DNA from: JALHMI01 sp964598535
Lineage (GTDB): Bacteria > Planctomycetota > Planctomycetia > Pirellulales > PALSA-1355
Reading direction: 5' to 3'
Length of the DNA: 64,000 nt
Assembly: GCA_964598535.1 (NCBI GenBank)
Contig: CAZRCI010000018.1
Coordinates: 45,242-109,241 of the forward strand
The notes under the pieces were generated by a model. The model worked only from the letters and a program-made list of their open reading frames with translations. It had not been told where the DNA came from and made no database searches. The position numbers and the translations under genes are program-made. This document shows, piece after piece, positions 46,861-55,527 of this stretch. How positions within the stretch are numbered: the first letter of the stretch is position 1; the number at the start of each line of letters is the position of its first letter.

Positions 46861-47946
46861 ATGATTTTTCGGCGATTCCACCTACGGCATATCACTCAGG
46901 CACTGGTGCTGTGCCTGCTGGTCGGTTGTTCGGTGATCGACTTGCCCGACAAGCTCGATCTCGGCGAGTCGAAAGACAAGGTGGAACGCCCGGTGAAAAT
47001 GACGGCCCTTTGGTCCGATACCGTGCTGGTCGAAGCGGGCGTCGTGGGTTTTGGCGGTCGCATCATGTTCTATGGCCGCAATGGCGAAGACCCGATCAAG
47101 GTCGACGGCGAGTTGACCGTTTTCGCATACGACGATACCGACAACGTCCGCGAGAACACGTTGCCCGCGCGAAAATACGTTTTTCGCTCCGAGGAGTTCT
47201 CGGGGCACTACAGCGAATCGAAGCTGGGGCACTCCTACAGCTTTTGGATTCCCTGGGATCGCGTCGGCGGTCCGCGTCGCCAGGTCAGCCTGATCGCGCG
47301 TTTCAAGAGCAAGCATGGCGGCGTCGTCATGTCGGAAATGACCCGCCATCTGTTGCCCGGCACGCCGCCCGCGGATCTGGCCCAGGGCAAGAGTCAGCCG
47401 CTCCCGCGCGTCGACGAACCCCAGGGCTCGCGCGTCGTGCAGACCGCGAATCTGGCGCGTGTGGGCGAACTCCCGCAGGCGAGCCTGGCGGTCGCCGCGA
47501 TGCAAACAACCACCATTGCGATGACCGATGGCATGGGAGCCGCGGCTCGCAATAATGTTGTTCACGCCTGGGAGCAACCCTCCGCGGACGTACGCGTCGC
47601 GGCCCAAGCTTTGTCGCCCGTGACTGGAGAAGCCGTGAATGCGCCGCCCGCGGACGGCAAGCTCGATTCCGAGCAGCTCAGGGCCCTGGTTCGGGAAGCA
47701 GTTCAGGAGACGTTGGCGGCGAATCAGGACGACCAACTCGCAGATCGTTTTGGACGTCGGAGACCCCGGGCTCGAATCGCACCAAAGCTTCCGCCAACAC
47801 GCGATCCCGCTCCGTCGCAACTTCCCCTCGGAGCACCGCCGTTCGCCCCACCATCGCCACTTCGAACGGTTTCACCCACTGGATCGGTGACCGAGACAAA
47901 TGTCTTTCAAGGGCCGATTCAACGTTCTGCGGCGCCGGTCCGCTGA
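46861..47946 (+). CDS. Lipoprotein following gspD
   Basis: A 361-residue protein. The signal sequence ends LCLLVGCSVID, a good lipobox (LVGC), so it should be lipidated. Residues about 45-165 form a recognisable globular region (ALWSDTVLVEAGVVGFGGRIMFYG, then SYSFWIPWDRVGG), followed by a Pro/Arg-rich low-complexity tail. It is the last gene of the gsp run, 20 bp after gspD. Position suggests a pilotin-like or secretin-stabilising role, or a GspC replacement; neither is proven. The tail (residues about 273-361) overlaps the convergent BON gene. Confidence 0.8.
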   Translation: MIFRRFHLRHITQALVLCLLVGCSVIDLPDKLDLGESKDKVERPVKMTALWSDTVLVEAGVVGFGGRIMFYGRNGEDPIKVDGELTVFAYDDTDNVRENTLPARKYVFRSEEFSGHYSESKLGHSYSFWIPWDRVGGPRRQVSLIARFKSKHGGVVMSEMTRHLLPGTPPADLAQGKSQPLPRVDEPQGSRVVQTANLARVGELPQASLAVAAMQTTTIAMTDGMGAAARNNVVHAWEQPSADVRVAAQALSPVTGEAVNAPPADGKLDSEQLRALVREAVQETLAANQDDQLADRFGRRRPRARIAPKLPPTRDPAPSQLPLGAPPFAPPSPLRTVSPTGSVTETNVFQGPIQRSAAPVR

Positions 47947-48352
47947 GCTCGGGCGAGAGCGTGAGCTGCGGGGGATAAGGACGCTGTGAGGCGTTTCCTT
48001 CATTCAGGACACGATTGACTTCCGGCAGCACCGGTTTGGGCGGCGCCGGCAGCAGCAGGGCTGGAGCGTTCAACAGCCGTGCCTGGGTTTCGCCGACATA
48101 GTGCCGTTGGTCTCCCGTATCCGTGCCGATGAAGTCGGTCAGCCGACGATTTCTGCGTAGGAATCGTTCGGTGCCGGTGAGCGATCCGCTACTGTGAATC
48201 ATTTCCTCGGCCGGATTGGCCACCGCCCCCGGCGGCCGCTGCCGCGACAGAAAGCCACCGAGTTGCCGCTGGCCAAACATTTGCGCTTCGGCTCGCGGCG
48301 ACAATGCGCACATGGCGAGTGCCAGCATGCAGATTGAACGCAGATGTGGCAT
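47678..48352 (-). CDS. Secreted BON-domain protein
   Basis: A 224-residue protein with signal peptide (MLALAMCALSPRAEA), a Gln/Arg/Pro-rich stretch and a C-terminal BON domain (FEVAMVGRTAVLRGEVATERDRVLAEALVRFEPGV and SDVQNDLRV). BON modules bind membrane lipids or tether periplasmic proteins (OsmY family). The start is the ATG at 48352; a longer one at 48415 lacks the signal at the N-terminus. The last 269 bases are antisense to the gspD-linked lipoprotein gene. Both frames are open; the BON domain needs this end, so the overlap is probably real. Confidence 0.78.
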   Translation of the reverse strand: MPHLRSICMLALAMCALSPRAEAQMFGQRQLGGFLSRQRPPGAVANPAEEMIHSSGSLTGTERFLRRNRRLTDFIGTDTGDQRHYVGETQARLLNAPALLLPAPPKPVLPEVNRVLNEGNASQRPYPPQLTLSPELSGPAPQNVESALERHLSRSPIQWVKPFEVAMVGRTAVLRGEVATERDRVLAEALVRFEPGVSDVQNDLRVGRPDSPPTSPELLPEPGP

Positions 48353-48772
48353 GACAGGAACTCCGGCGGGAAAGAGCGAGGCGGTCTGGCAGGGAGGCAT
48401 CCAACGCTCCGCCAACTCGACTATGTAAAGTCTAGCTGTCAGCGAGCGCCGGCGCGGGGGGAGTCGGATGCGGATGTAACGGCTATCGACGTGGCATCCA
48501 TCATACCATCAGCAGGACCGTCTTTCTGCGCGAATGCCTCCCATCCTGCGCAAACCTCCACCGTTTCTGCATTTGCATGCGTCGCACCGCTGGCTCTGCT
48601 CGGACACTCCTCGACCGCGTTGGTGCTGTTGGAGTTTGGGAAGGCTACGAAATATCTAGCGATCTAGCGGAGCATTCTGCACGGGCGGACCCTAGTGGTC
48701 GAAACTATTAAAACGAGCGAAGCGATTTTCACGCCATTTGAGCGACAGCACTTTCCAACGGCTTGGCCCAGC
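48353..48772. other. Divergent intergenic region, no gene seen
   Basis: This 420-bp gap between the BON gene and the outer-membrane barrel gene holds no supported gene. A possible promoter for the barrel gene is TTGGAG at 48629-48634 with TATCTA at 48653-48658 (18-bp spacing), weak. Confidence 0.45.
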
Positions 48773-49879
48773 ATGTTGCGACTCCTCTTCATTGCCGTCT
48801 TGTTGATCGTCGCGTGCCGTGGCGTGCCGGCCCAAGAGGTCATTGATGATGGGTATCCTGTCTCGAGCTTGCGCATTCCGGGCGTTGACCCTTTTGGCTT
48901 GGCGTGGCCGTGCATCGAGCCCTTCGTGTTCGAGTCTCCGCTGGAACAGACCTATGTTACCGCCGACCTGGTGGCGTTTCGGCGTGACTGGCAAGCTTCG
49001 GAGACGTTCGCCACACTCGACAATCCGGAAAACTCGGTGCTGGGGACGCACGACTTGCCGTTCGTCTTTCAACCAGGTTTGCGATTCCTCGTCGGTCGGC
49101 GTGTCACCGAATGGTTTGCGCTCGAGGCCAGCTATCTCGGGTTGCTCGACTGGAACGAAGGTCGTGAGGTTCGCGATTCGACGGTCAATGCCCTGGGGAC
49201 GCCCGGCAATCTTTTTTCGCCGTTCTCCAACTTTGGCGTTCCACCGCTGGTCGGGTTTGACTTCAACGACTTTGCGTCGCTTCGCGTCGTCTCGACGTTT
49301 CAAAACGCCGAGTTGAACCTGAGGCAGCGACTCGGCACGCCGCCGTCGATCCTGCAGTCGTCGGCGATCTGGGGCTTGCGCTACATCAATCTGCGCGACC
49401 GTCTGACCTATCAAACTCAGTCGAACGAACCCATCGCGGGCGGCACCGCCAACGCGATCAACGTACAGGCCGACAATAACCTGTTTGGCGTGCAGGTGGG
49501 CATGGCGGTGGAGATCCAGTTCGAGCGGCGCTGTTGGCTGCTGTTCGAGGCCAAGGGCATGCTGCTGTCCAACTTTGCCAATCAGCAAACCGACTTCACC
49601 ACCGGCCCACTGGCGGGGCCCGGCACCACGATCACCGGCTCGCGAGATCAATCACGCGTCACGCTGGGCGGCGACCTGGCCGCCACGCTGGAATGGAAAG
49701 TTCTGCCGTCGGTGGTCGCTCGTTTCGGCTATCAAGGAATTTTCTTGGACGGGCTCGCGCTGGGCGCCGACAACCTGCTACGCAACTTGACCGGCATGAC
49801 GACCAACCCCGATCAACTTTCCGACGACGGGCACCTGGGCTATCAGGGGCCGTTTGCCGGCGTAACGGCCACCTGGTAG
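48773..49879 (+). CDS. Planctomycete-type outer-membrane beta-barrel protein
   Basis: A 368-residue exported protein. Signal peptide (MLRLLFIAVLLIVACRGVPA) is followed by alternating strand patterns with aromatic girdle positions (YVTADLVAFRRDW, FVFQPGLRFLVGRR, WFALEASYLGL, SSAIWGLRYINLRDRL, VQVGMAVEIQFERRCWLLFEAKG, LAATLEWKVLPSVVARFGYQGIF). The C-terminus ends in a Trp-rich strand (FAGVTATW), typical for barrels. It resembles planctomycete BBP7-like outer-membrane proteins (from memory). Start ATG at 48773. It probably reaches the outer membrane. Confidence 0.75.
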   Translation: MLRLLFIAVLLIVACRGVPAQEVIDDGYPVSSLRIPGVDPFGLAWPCIEPFVFESPLEQTYVTADLVAFRRDWQASETFATLDNPENSVLGTHDLPFVFQPGLRFLVGRRVTEWFALEASYLGLLDWNEGREVRDSTVNALGTPGNLFSPFSNFGVPPLVGFDFNDFASLRVVSTFQNAELNLRQRLGTPPSILQSSAIWGLRYINLRDRLTYQTQSNEPIAGGTANAINVQADNNLFGVQVGMAVEIQFERRCWLLFEAKGMLLSNFANQQTDFTTGPLAGPGTTITGSRDQSRVTLGGDLAATLEWKVLPSVVARFGYQGIFLDGLALGADNLLRNLTGMTTNPDQLSDDGHLGYQGPFAGVTATW

Positions 49880-49890
49880 TTGGTTACGAC

Positions 49891-50685
49891 TCAGCCGAAG
49901 TAGTCAATTGCATTCTGAAACACGCGCAGGCCATCGCCGACGTCGCGCGGTTCTTGCCGGGTCCACTGCGGGTGATGCGTGAAGTCGATGTGCCGCTCAG
50001 GATGCGGCATCAGCCCGCAAATTCGGCCGGTCGCGTCGCAGATTCCCGCCACGTCGGCGATCGAGCCGTTCGGGTTCTCGGGATAAGCGACCGCCGCTTC
50101 CATGCGCGTGGGGCTACTCGGGCTCGCGCCGTAACGCAGCACGAGTTGCCCGCCTTGTTCGAGCTCTCGCAGTACGGCGACGTTCCGCGGCACGAATTTG
50201 CCCTCGGCATGGGCGATAGGCAGGTACATCCGTTCGATGCCGCGAAAGAACACGCATTTATCGCCGCCGGTGGCGAGCAGGGGCACCCAGCGGTCTTCGA
50301 ACTTGCCCGAGTCGTTCCACGAGAGCGTGGCCGGGGCGGAAAAGTCCTCGGCCAAGGGGAGCAGCACGCCGCTCTTGATCAAAACCTGAAAGCCGTTGCA
50401 GATGCCGAGAATCAGTTTGCCTGCGGCATGGAACTCGTGCAGCCAGCCGGCCAAATGGTGGCGAATCTGGTTACCCAGGATCCGGCCGGCTGCAATATCG
50501 TCGCCATAGCTGAACCCGCCCGGCAGGCAGAGAATCTGAAACTCGGCCAGTTGTCCGGGCGACTCCAACAGCCGATTCACGTGTAATCGTTCGGCTTTCC
50601 CGCCTGCCCGCTCAAAGGCATGCGCGGTTTCCTGGTCGCAATTGGTGCCGGGGGCTCGCAGAATCAGAACGCGGGGTTGAGCCAT
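49891..50685 (-). CDS. purQ: FGAM synthase glutaminase subunit PurQ
   Basis: A 264-residue class-I glutamine amidotransferase. The nucleophile is in GICNGFQ (Cys 96), with LPGGFSYGDD and MPHPERHIDF for the His/Glu of the triad. With PurL it makes formylglycinamidine-ribonucleotide in purine synthesis, giving ammonia from glutamine. PurQ is slightly longer than small bacterial PurQ (about 220-230). It lies 44 bp after purL on the same strand, an operon. Converges on the barrel gene, with 11 bp between stops. Confidence 0.95.
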   Translation of the reverse strand: MAQPRVLILRAPGTNCDQETAHAFERAGGKAERLHVNRLLESPGQLAEFQILCLPGGFSYGDDIAAGRILGNQIRHHLAGWLHEFHAAGKLILGICNGFQVLIKSGVLLPLAEDFSAPATLSWNDSGKFEDRWVPLLATGGDKCVFFRGIERMYLPIAHAEGKFVPRNVAVLRELEQGGQLVLRYGASPSSPTRMEAAVAYPENPNGSIADVAGICDATGRICGLMPHPERHIDFTHHPQWTRQEPRDVGDGLRVFQNAIDYFG

Positions 50686-50729
50686 ATTGCAGTGTGGCCG
50701 CCGCGCGGCCGTATGAGGTTAAGCGAGGC

Positions 50730-53675
50730 CTACTTCCAATTCAGCGGTGCCAGCCACGCCGCCTTCAAGCGGTCGATTCCGACGACAATCACGGGATGAT
50801 GCCCGTTTGAAACGCGCATGTCCGCGGAGTCGGTCACCATGCCCAATCGGCCGAATGGAATCCCTGTCAAGTGTTGTTCGAACGCCGCGGCATGCTCGGG
50901 CGGTACTTCGCACAAGAACCGCGTATTGGACTCGGAGAACAGCAGCACCGCGTCGGTGTGCGGGTCCGCAATCTCGAATTGCGGCACCTGGGCAAGGTCG
51001 ATCTGAACTCCCAATCCGCCGGCGAATGCCATCTCGGCAAGCGCCACGGCCAAGCCGCCTTCGCTCAGGTCGTGGCATGACCGGACGAGTCCGCCCGAGA
51101 TCGCGCCGTGCAGCGTGGTAAACGTTCGCTTGGCGAGCGGCGCGTCGACCCGCGGTACCTGGCCCCCCTTCAGATGATGCAGATGCGCGAAGTGCGAACC
51201 CCCAAGTTCTTCGTGCGTTGCACCGATTTGATAGATCAGGTTGCCGGGCCGCTTGAGGTCCATCGTCACGGCTTGCCGTGCATCGGCAAGCTGACCGAGG
51301 GCGCTAATAAGGAGCGAGGGTGGAATGCTGATCAACTGAGTTTCGCCCGCACTGTCGACGTAGCGGAACTCGTTGTTCAAGCTGTCTTTGCCGCTGATGA
51401 AGGGAGTGCCCAGAGCGACGGCCAGATCGTGGCAGGCCAGCGCCGCCCGAACCAGCGAGCCGAGTGTCTGCGGCCGATCGGTATTGCCCCAACAGAAGTT
51501 GTCGAGGATGGCGATTCGCGACGGATCGGCTCCGACGGCCACGCAGTTGCGCACCGCTTCGTCAATGGCGCTGGCGGCCATGTGGTAGGTGTCAAAGTCG
51601 CCATAGTAAGGGTTCATGCCGCAGGCGACCGCGATGGCCTTCGATTCGCCAGGAACGGGGCACACCACCGCGGCATCGCTGGGCCCGTCGTTCTGGATGC
51701 CCACGAGCGGCTTCACCACGCTGCCGCCTTGAACCTCGTGATCGTACTGGCGGATGACCCAGTGCTTGCTGGCGACGTTCAACGCCCCCAGAATTCGCGT
51801 CAGGGATTCCGTGGGATTGGCCGCCGCTTCGGCGCCGATTCGCAAGAGCTCGGACACTGGCGGATCGTAAACCGCGTCGCGCACGACAGGCGGTCGGCCA
51901 TCGTGCAGAAACTCCATCGACAGGTCGCCAACCAGATGCTCGCCATATTTGAGCTGGAGCCGGCCGGTGGGAACGAACTGACCGATGATCGTCGCTTCGA
52001 CGCCTTCGCTCGCGGCCAGTTGAGAGAACGCTTCCCAGTTGGTTGGCGGAACGGCGAGCACCATGCGTTCTTGGGCTTCCGAGATCCAGATTTCCGTATA
52101 CGAGAGGCCTTCATATTTGAGCGGCGCCCGGTCGAGCCAGACTTCCGCGCCAATCTTCTCTCCCATTTCGCCCACGGCACTGGAGAAACCGCCGGCGCCG
52201 CAGTCGGTCACGGCGTGGAACAAACCCTGGTCGCGCGCCGCCAGCAGCACGTCGAGAACCATCTTTTCGGTGATGGCGTTGCCGATCTGCACGGCGCCGC
52301 CCGAGAGGCTCTCGCTCTCGTGAGTCAATTCGGCGGAGCTGAACGTGGCGCCGTGAATGCCGTCACGGCCCGTGCGTCCGCCCAGGGCCACGGCATAATC
52401 CCCCGGCTCGACCTTGCCGAAGGATTTATCGTGGGGAATCAGGCCTACGTTGCCACAGTAAACCAGGGGATTCCCCAGGTACCGCGGATCAAAGTAGATG
52501 GCGCCGTTGACGGTTGGAATGCCCATGCGATTGCCGTAGTCGCGCACCCCGGCCACGACGCCTTGCATCACGCGCTTGGGATTCAGCGCGCCGGCGGGAA
52601 CCTCGTTCAGAGGCGTATCGGGCGGGGCAAAGCAGAATACGTCCGTATTGCAGATGGGCTTGGCGCCCAGGCCGGTGCCGAGCGTATCGCGAATCACGCC
52701 GCCGACGCCGGTATTGGCGCCGCCGTACGGCTCGAGAGCCGAAGGATGGTTATGCGTCTCGACCTTGAAGCAAATATTGTTGTGCTCGTCAAAACGCACA
52801 ACGCCCGCATTGTCGGCAAACACGCTGACGCACCAATCGTCTTTACCCAGCGACTGGCGAATCTGGTTCGTCGCGGCAAAGATCGTTTCCTTGAGCATGT
52901 TCTGAAACTTGCGCTCACCGTCGGGCCCGCGGTAAGCAATTTTGCCGCCGAGCGTCTTATGGCTGCAATGCTCGCTCCAGGTTTGTGCGACCGACTCGAG
53001 CTCGATGTCCGTGGGATCGCGATCGAGCGTGCGAAAATGTTGCTGGATCGTTTGCATCTCGACCAGCGAGAGATAGAGCTGACCCTCGCGGCTGAGCCGA
53101 GTCAGTGCGGCTTCGTCGAGCGAACGAATGGGAACCGTCACTCGTTCGAACTGGTACGGCGCGCCGAGTTCGAGCCGCTCGAACGGCAGAGGCCCCAGCA
53201 TGACCTGCTCGATCGCGTCGTTGGCCAGTACCTTGCTCTTGAGGAGCCGCAATTGCTCATCACTGGCATCGTCGAGCCAGTACTTACGCAGCGTGCGAAC
53301 GGCGTCGGCCTTCAGACCTAAATCGTCAATGGCTGATAGCGCGCTCTGCGCCACGGGGTCCATCACGCCCGGTTTTGGCAATACCTGCACGACTTGCCAA
53401 GAGCCGCCGGATGGTTGGCCGGCCTCTGTTGGATCCGTCAACTTATGATCGCCGACCTTGGCGATCACGGAGTGCTCAACCACGCTGTCGACCAGCAGCT
53501 CGCGAGCGATCCGCCGAATATCCGCTTCGCTCAGGTTCCCTTGAATCAGGTAGCCGGTCGCGGCGGATTGTAACAGCCCCGCCGGCAGGCCGAGTTCCGT
53601 CGCCGCGCTATCGGCCGCGGCTGCGGAACGATTGGGGCAACCTTCGACCGGGTATATATCAACTTCCCACAGCAT
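50730..53675 (-). CDS. purL: FGAM synthase PurL with N-terminal PurS-like domains
   Basis: A 981-residue purine enzyme using ATP, FGAR and ammonia. Residues about 1-155 hold two PurS-like halves (LWEVDIYPVEGCPNRSA and VVQVLPKPGVMDPVAQSALSA). The core has TWSEHCSHKTLGGKI, ETHNHPSALEPYGGANTGVGG, a DCGAGGFSSAVGEMG segment and a second AIRS-type half (NPYYGDFDTYHMAAS, ISGKDSLNNEF). It is longer than B. subtilis-type PurL (about 740) because of the fused N-terminal region but lacks the fused glutaminase, which is the separate purQ. PurS is thus not separately encoded here. Confidence 0.95.
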   Translation of the reverse strand: MLWEVDIYPVEGCPNRSAAAADSAATELGLPAGLLQSAATGYLIQGNLSEADIRRIARELLVDSVVEHSVIAKVGDHKLTDPTEAGQPSGGSWQVVQVLPKPGVMDPVAQSALSAIDDLGLKADAVRTLRKYWLDDASDEQLRLLKSKVLANDAIEQVMLGPLPFERLELGAPYQFERVTVPIRSLDEAALTRLSREGQLYLSLVEMQTIQQHFRTLDRDPTDIELESVAQTWSEHCSHKTLGGKIAYRGPDGERKFQNMLKETIFAATNQIRQSLGKDDWCVSVFADNAGVVRFDEHNNICFKVETHNHPSALEPYGGANTGVGGVIRDTLGTGLGAKPICNTDVFCFAPPDTPLNEVPAGALNPKRVMQGVVAGVRDYGNRMGIPTVNGAIYFDPRYLGNPLVYCGNVGLIPHDKSFGKVEPGDYAVALGGRTGRDGIHGATFSSAELTHESESLSGGAVQIGNAITEKMVLDVLLAARDQGLFHAVTDCGAGGFSSAVGEMGEKIGAEVWLDRAPLKYEGLSYTEIWISEAQERMVLAVPPTNWEAFSQLAASEGVEATIIGQFVPTGRLQLKYGEHLVGDLSMEFLHDGRPPVVRDAVYDPPVSELLRIGAEAAANPTESLTRILGALNVASKHWVIRQYDHEVQGGSVVKPLVGIQNDGPSDAAVVCPVPGESKAIAVACGMNPYYGDFDTYHMAASAIDEAVRNCVAVGADPSRIAILDNFCWGNTDRPQTLGSLVRAALACHDLAVALGTPFISGKDSLNNEFRYVDSAGETQLISIPPSLLISALGQLADARQAVTMDLKRPGNLIYQIGATHEELGGSHFAHLHHLKGGQVPRVDAPLAKRTFTTLHGAISGGLVRSCHDLSEGGLAVALAEMAFAGGLGVQIDLAQVPQFEIADPHTDAVLLFSESNTRFLCEVPPEHAAAFEQHLTGIPFGRLGMVTDSADMRVSNGHHPVIVVGIDRLKAAWLAPLNWK

Positions 53676-53991
53676 TACGAATGCAGACCTGGGGTTTCAA
53701 CGGGATTCTGATAGCCTACGAATCGTCTACCGCAACGTCTAGCCGTAATCACGGCCAGCAGAGCTCCGAAAGGGCCGCGCCGAATGGCCTCTGGCGGTCC
53801 TCCTCAGAGACGTTCCGGTTGTGGGAAGTAGGCTTGCCCCGCACGCGTCCCGTTTGCATGTCACGCAGTTTCCCACGGCAAAGGCGGCGGGAGTACAAAA
53901 AGCGGCTGGCTCGCTACTTGGTTGCGCCGAACCGCGCGCGTTTGGCGGTGTTGCGCGCGCCCCGAATGAATCGGAGGGACGCTCCACCAGG
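53676..53991. other. Intergenic region between purL and the aldehyde dehydrogenase gene
   Basis: This 316-bp gap has open frames on both strands, but none has family resemblance or a reasonable start; no terminator hairpin was recognised. It should hold the purL promoter. Confidence 0.45.
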
Positions 53992-55527
53992 TCAGACCGG
54001 AAACCTGATGCCCTGGGCCAGCGGCAGTTCGGTCGAGTAGTTGATCGTATTGGTCGCGCGTCGCATGTAGTTTTTCCAGGCGTCCGAACCAGATTCCCGA
54101 CCACCGCCGGTTTCCTTCTCGCCGCCAAAAGCGCCGCCGATCTCGGCGCCGCTGGTGCCGATGTTGACGTTGGCAATTCCACAATCGGAACCGACGGCCG
54201 AACAGAATAGCTCGGCTTCGCGGACATCGTTGGTGAAGATGGCCGACGCCAGGCCTTGGGGCACGTTGTTGTTCATTGCGATGGCCTCTTCGATCGTCTC
54301 GTAACGCATGACGTAGAGGATCGGCGCGAACGTTTCCTGCTGGACGACGGCGGCGTTGGGTTCGATTTCGACGATCGCCGGGCAGACGTAAGCGCCTCCG
54401 CGTGGGACGCCCTTGGTAACGCGCTCGCCACCCCAGACTTGGCCTCCTTGTGCGGCGGCCTGGGCCAGCGCGGCGGCCATTCCGCTGGCAGCCTCTTCGT
54501 TGATGAGGGGGCCGACCAATGTCCCCTGCTCCAGGGGATTGCCAATCGGTAGCCCGGTAAAGGTTTCTTTCAGGCGTTCGATCAAGGACGCGGCGAGCGA
54601 ATCGTGGACGAGGAGTCGCCGCAACGTCGTGCAGCGCTGGCCACAGGTACCGGCCGCGGCGAACACGATGCCGCGTAGCGCCAGATCCAAATCGGCCGAG
54701 GGAGCCACGATCGCGGCGTTATTGCCGCCCAGTTCGAGTAGTGTGCGCCCCAATCTTGCGGCGACGGTTTGAGCGACCGAACGGCCCATTGGCACGGAGC
54801 CGGTCGCCGAGATTAGCGGAAACGCCGGCGAGGCCGCCAGCGCCTGGCCCACATCGGCGCCCCCAATCACGACGCTGGATAGCGATTGGGGATAATCGGG
54901 AAATTCGGCCAGGGTTTCGCTCAGAAGATGCTGGCAGGCCAGGGCCGACAGCGGCGTCTGCTCGGAGGGTTTCCAGACCAGCGTATCGCCGCAGGTGAGC
55001 GCGAGCGCCGCGTTCCAGGCCCAGACAGCCACCGGAAAATTGAACGCCGAGATAATGCCGGTCGGTCCTAGGGGATGCCATTGCTCGGCAAGGCGATGCT
55101 CGGGGCGCTCGCTGGCAATCGTGCGGCCATAAAGTTGGCGGCTCTGGCCGACGGCGAAATCGCAGATGTCGATCATCTCTTGAACTTCGCCGGCCGCTTC
55201 TTCCAGGATTTTGCCGGTCTCGATGGCCACCACCAGCGCCAAGTTGGGCTTTTGTTGGCGCAGCCGTTCGCCAAACCGGCGGATGACCTCGCCTCGCTTC
55301 GGCGCGGGAATCGTGCGCCAGGTATCGAAGGCTTCGCAGGCGACATTCGCGGCGGCGCTGACATCGGCGGTCGTCGCGAGAGGAAACTCGGCGAGCACGC
55401 TGCCGTCGATCGGCGATCGCACGCGCAGCGGCGAGCCGCCGCCAGCCGTCCACTGGTTGCCAATGGCCAAGGCCGTGGGCCGCGGCATTCTCAGCCGCGC
55501 CAGGGCGTCATCAATCAGTGCCTTCAT
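53992..55527 (-). CDS. Aldehyde dehydrogenase, ALDH7-type (aminoadipate semialdehyde dehydrogenase)
   Basis: A 511-residue NAD(P)-dependent aldehyde dehydrogenase. Catalytic Cys 299 is in AGTCGQRCTTLRRLLVHDS, and the general-base Glu is in LELGGNNAAIVAP. Segments FNFPVAVWAWNAALALTCGD and GQRCTTLRR are typical of ALDH7 (antiquitin/AmaB). That family oxidises alpha-aminoadipate semialdehyde to aminoadipate. The ATG at 55527 overlaps the upstream dehydrogenase stop by 17 bp, indicating coupling. The neighbour makes the substrate, supporting the role. An upstream ATG (55623) is not supported. Confidence 0.9.
   Translation of the reverse strand: MKALIDDALARLRMPRPTALAIGNQWTAGGGSPLRVRSPIDGSVLAEFPLATTADVSAAANVACEAFDTWRTIPAPKRGEVIRRFGERLRQQKPNLALVVAIETGKILEEAAGEVQEMIDICDFAVGQSRQLYGRTIASERPEHRLAEQWHPLGPTGIISAFNFPVAVWAWNAALALTCGDTLVWKPSEQTPLSALACQHLLSETLAEFPDYPQSLSSVVIGGADVGQALAASPAFPLISATGSVPMGRSVAQTVAARLGRTLLELGGNNAAIVAPSADLDLALRGIVFAAAGTCGQRCTTLRRLLVHDSLAASLIERLKETFTGLPIGNPLEQGTLVGPLINEEAASGMAAALAQAAAQGGQVWGGERVTKGVPRGGAYVCPAIVEIEPNAAVVQQETFAPILYVMRYETIEEAIAMNNNVPQGLASAIFTNDVREAELFCSAVGSDCGIANVNIGTSGAEIGGAFGGEKETGGGRESGSDAWKNYMRRATNTINYSTELPLAQGIRFPV

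Noticed and set aside
51108..53321. Long plus-strand open frame (737 codons) antisense to purL
   Set aside because: purL on the other strand is complete with all motifs; this frame has no recognisable domain.
53375..54040. Plus-strand frame crossing the purL start and the gap to the aldehyde dehydrogenase
   Set aside because: It overlaps the 5' end of purL and has Arg/Pro/Ser-rich non-family sequence.
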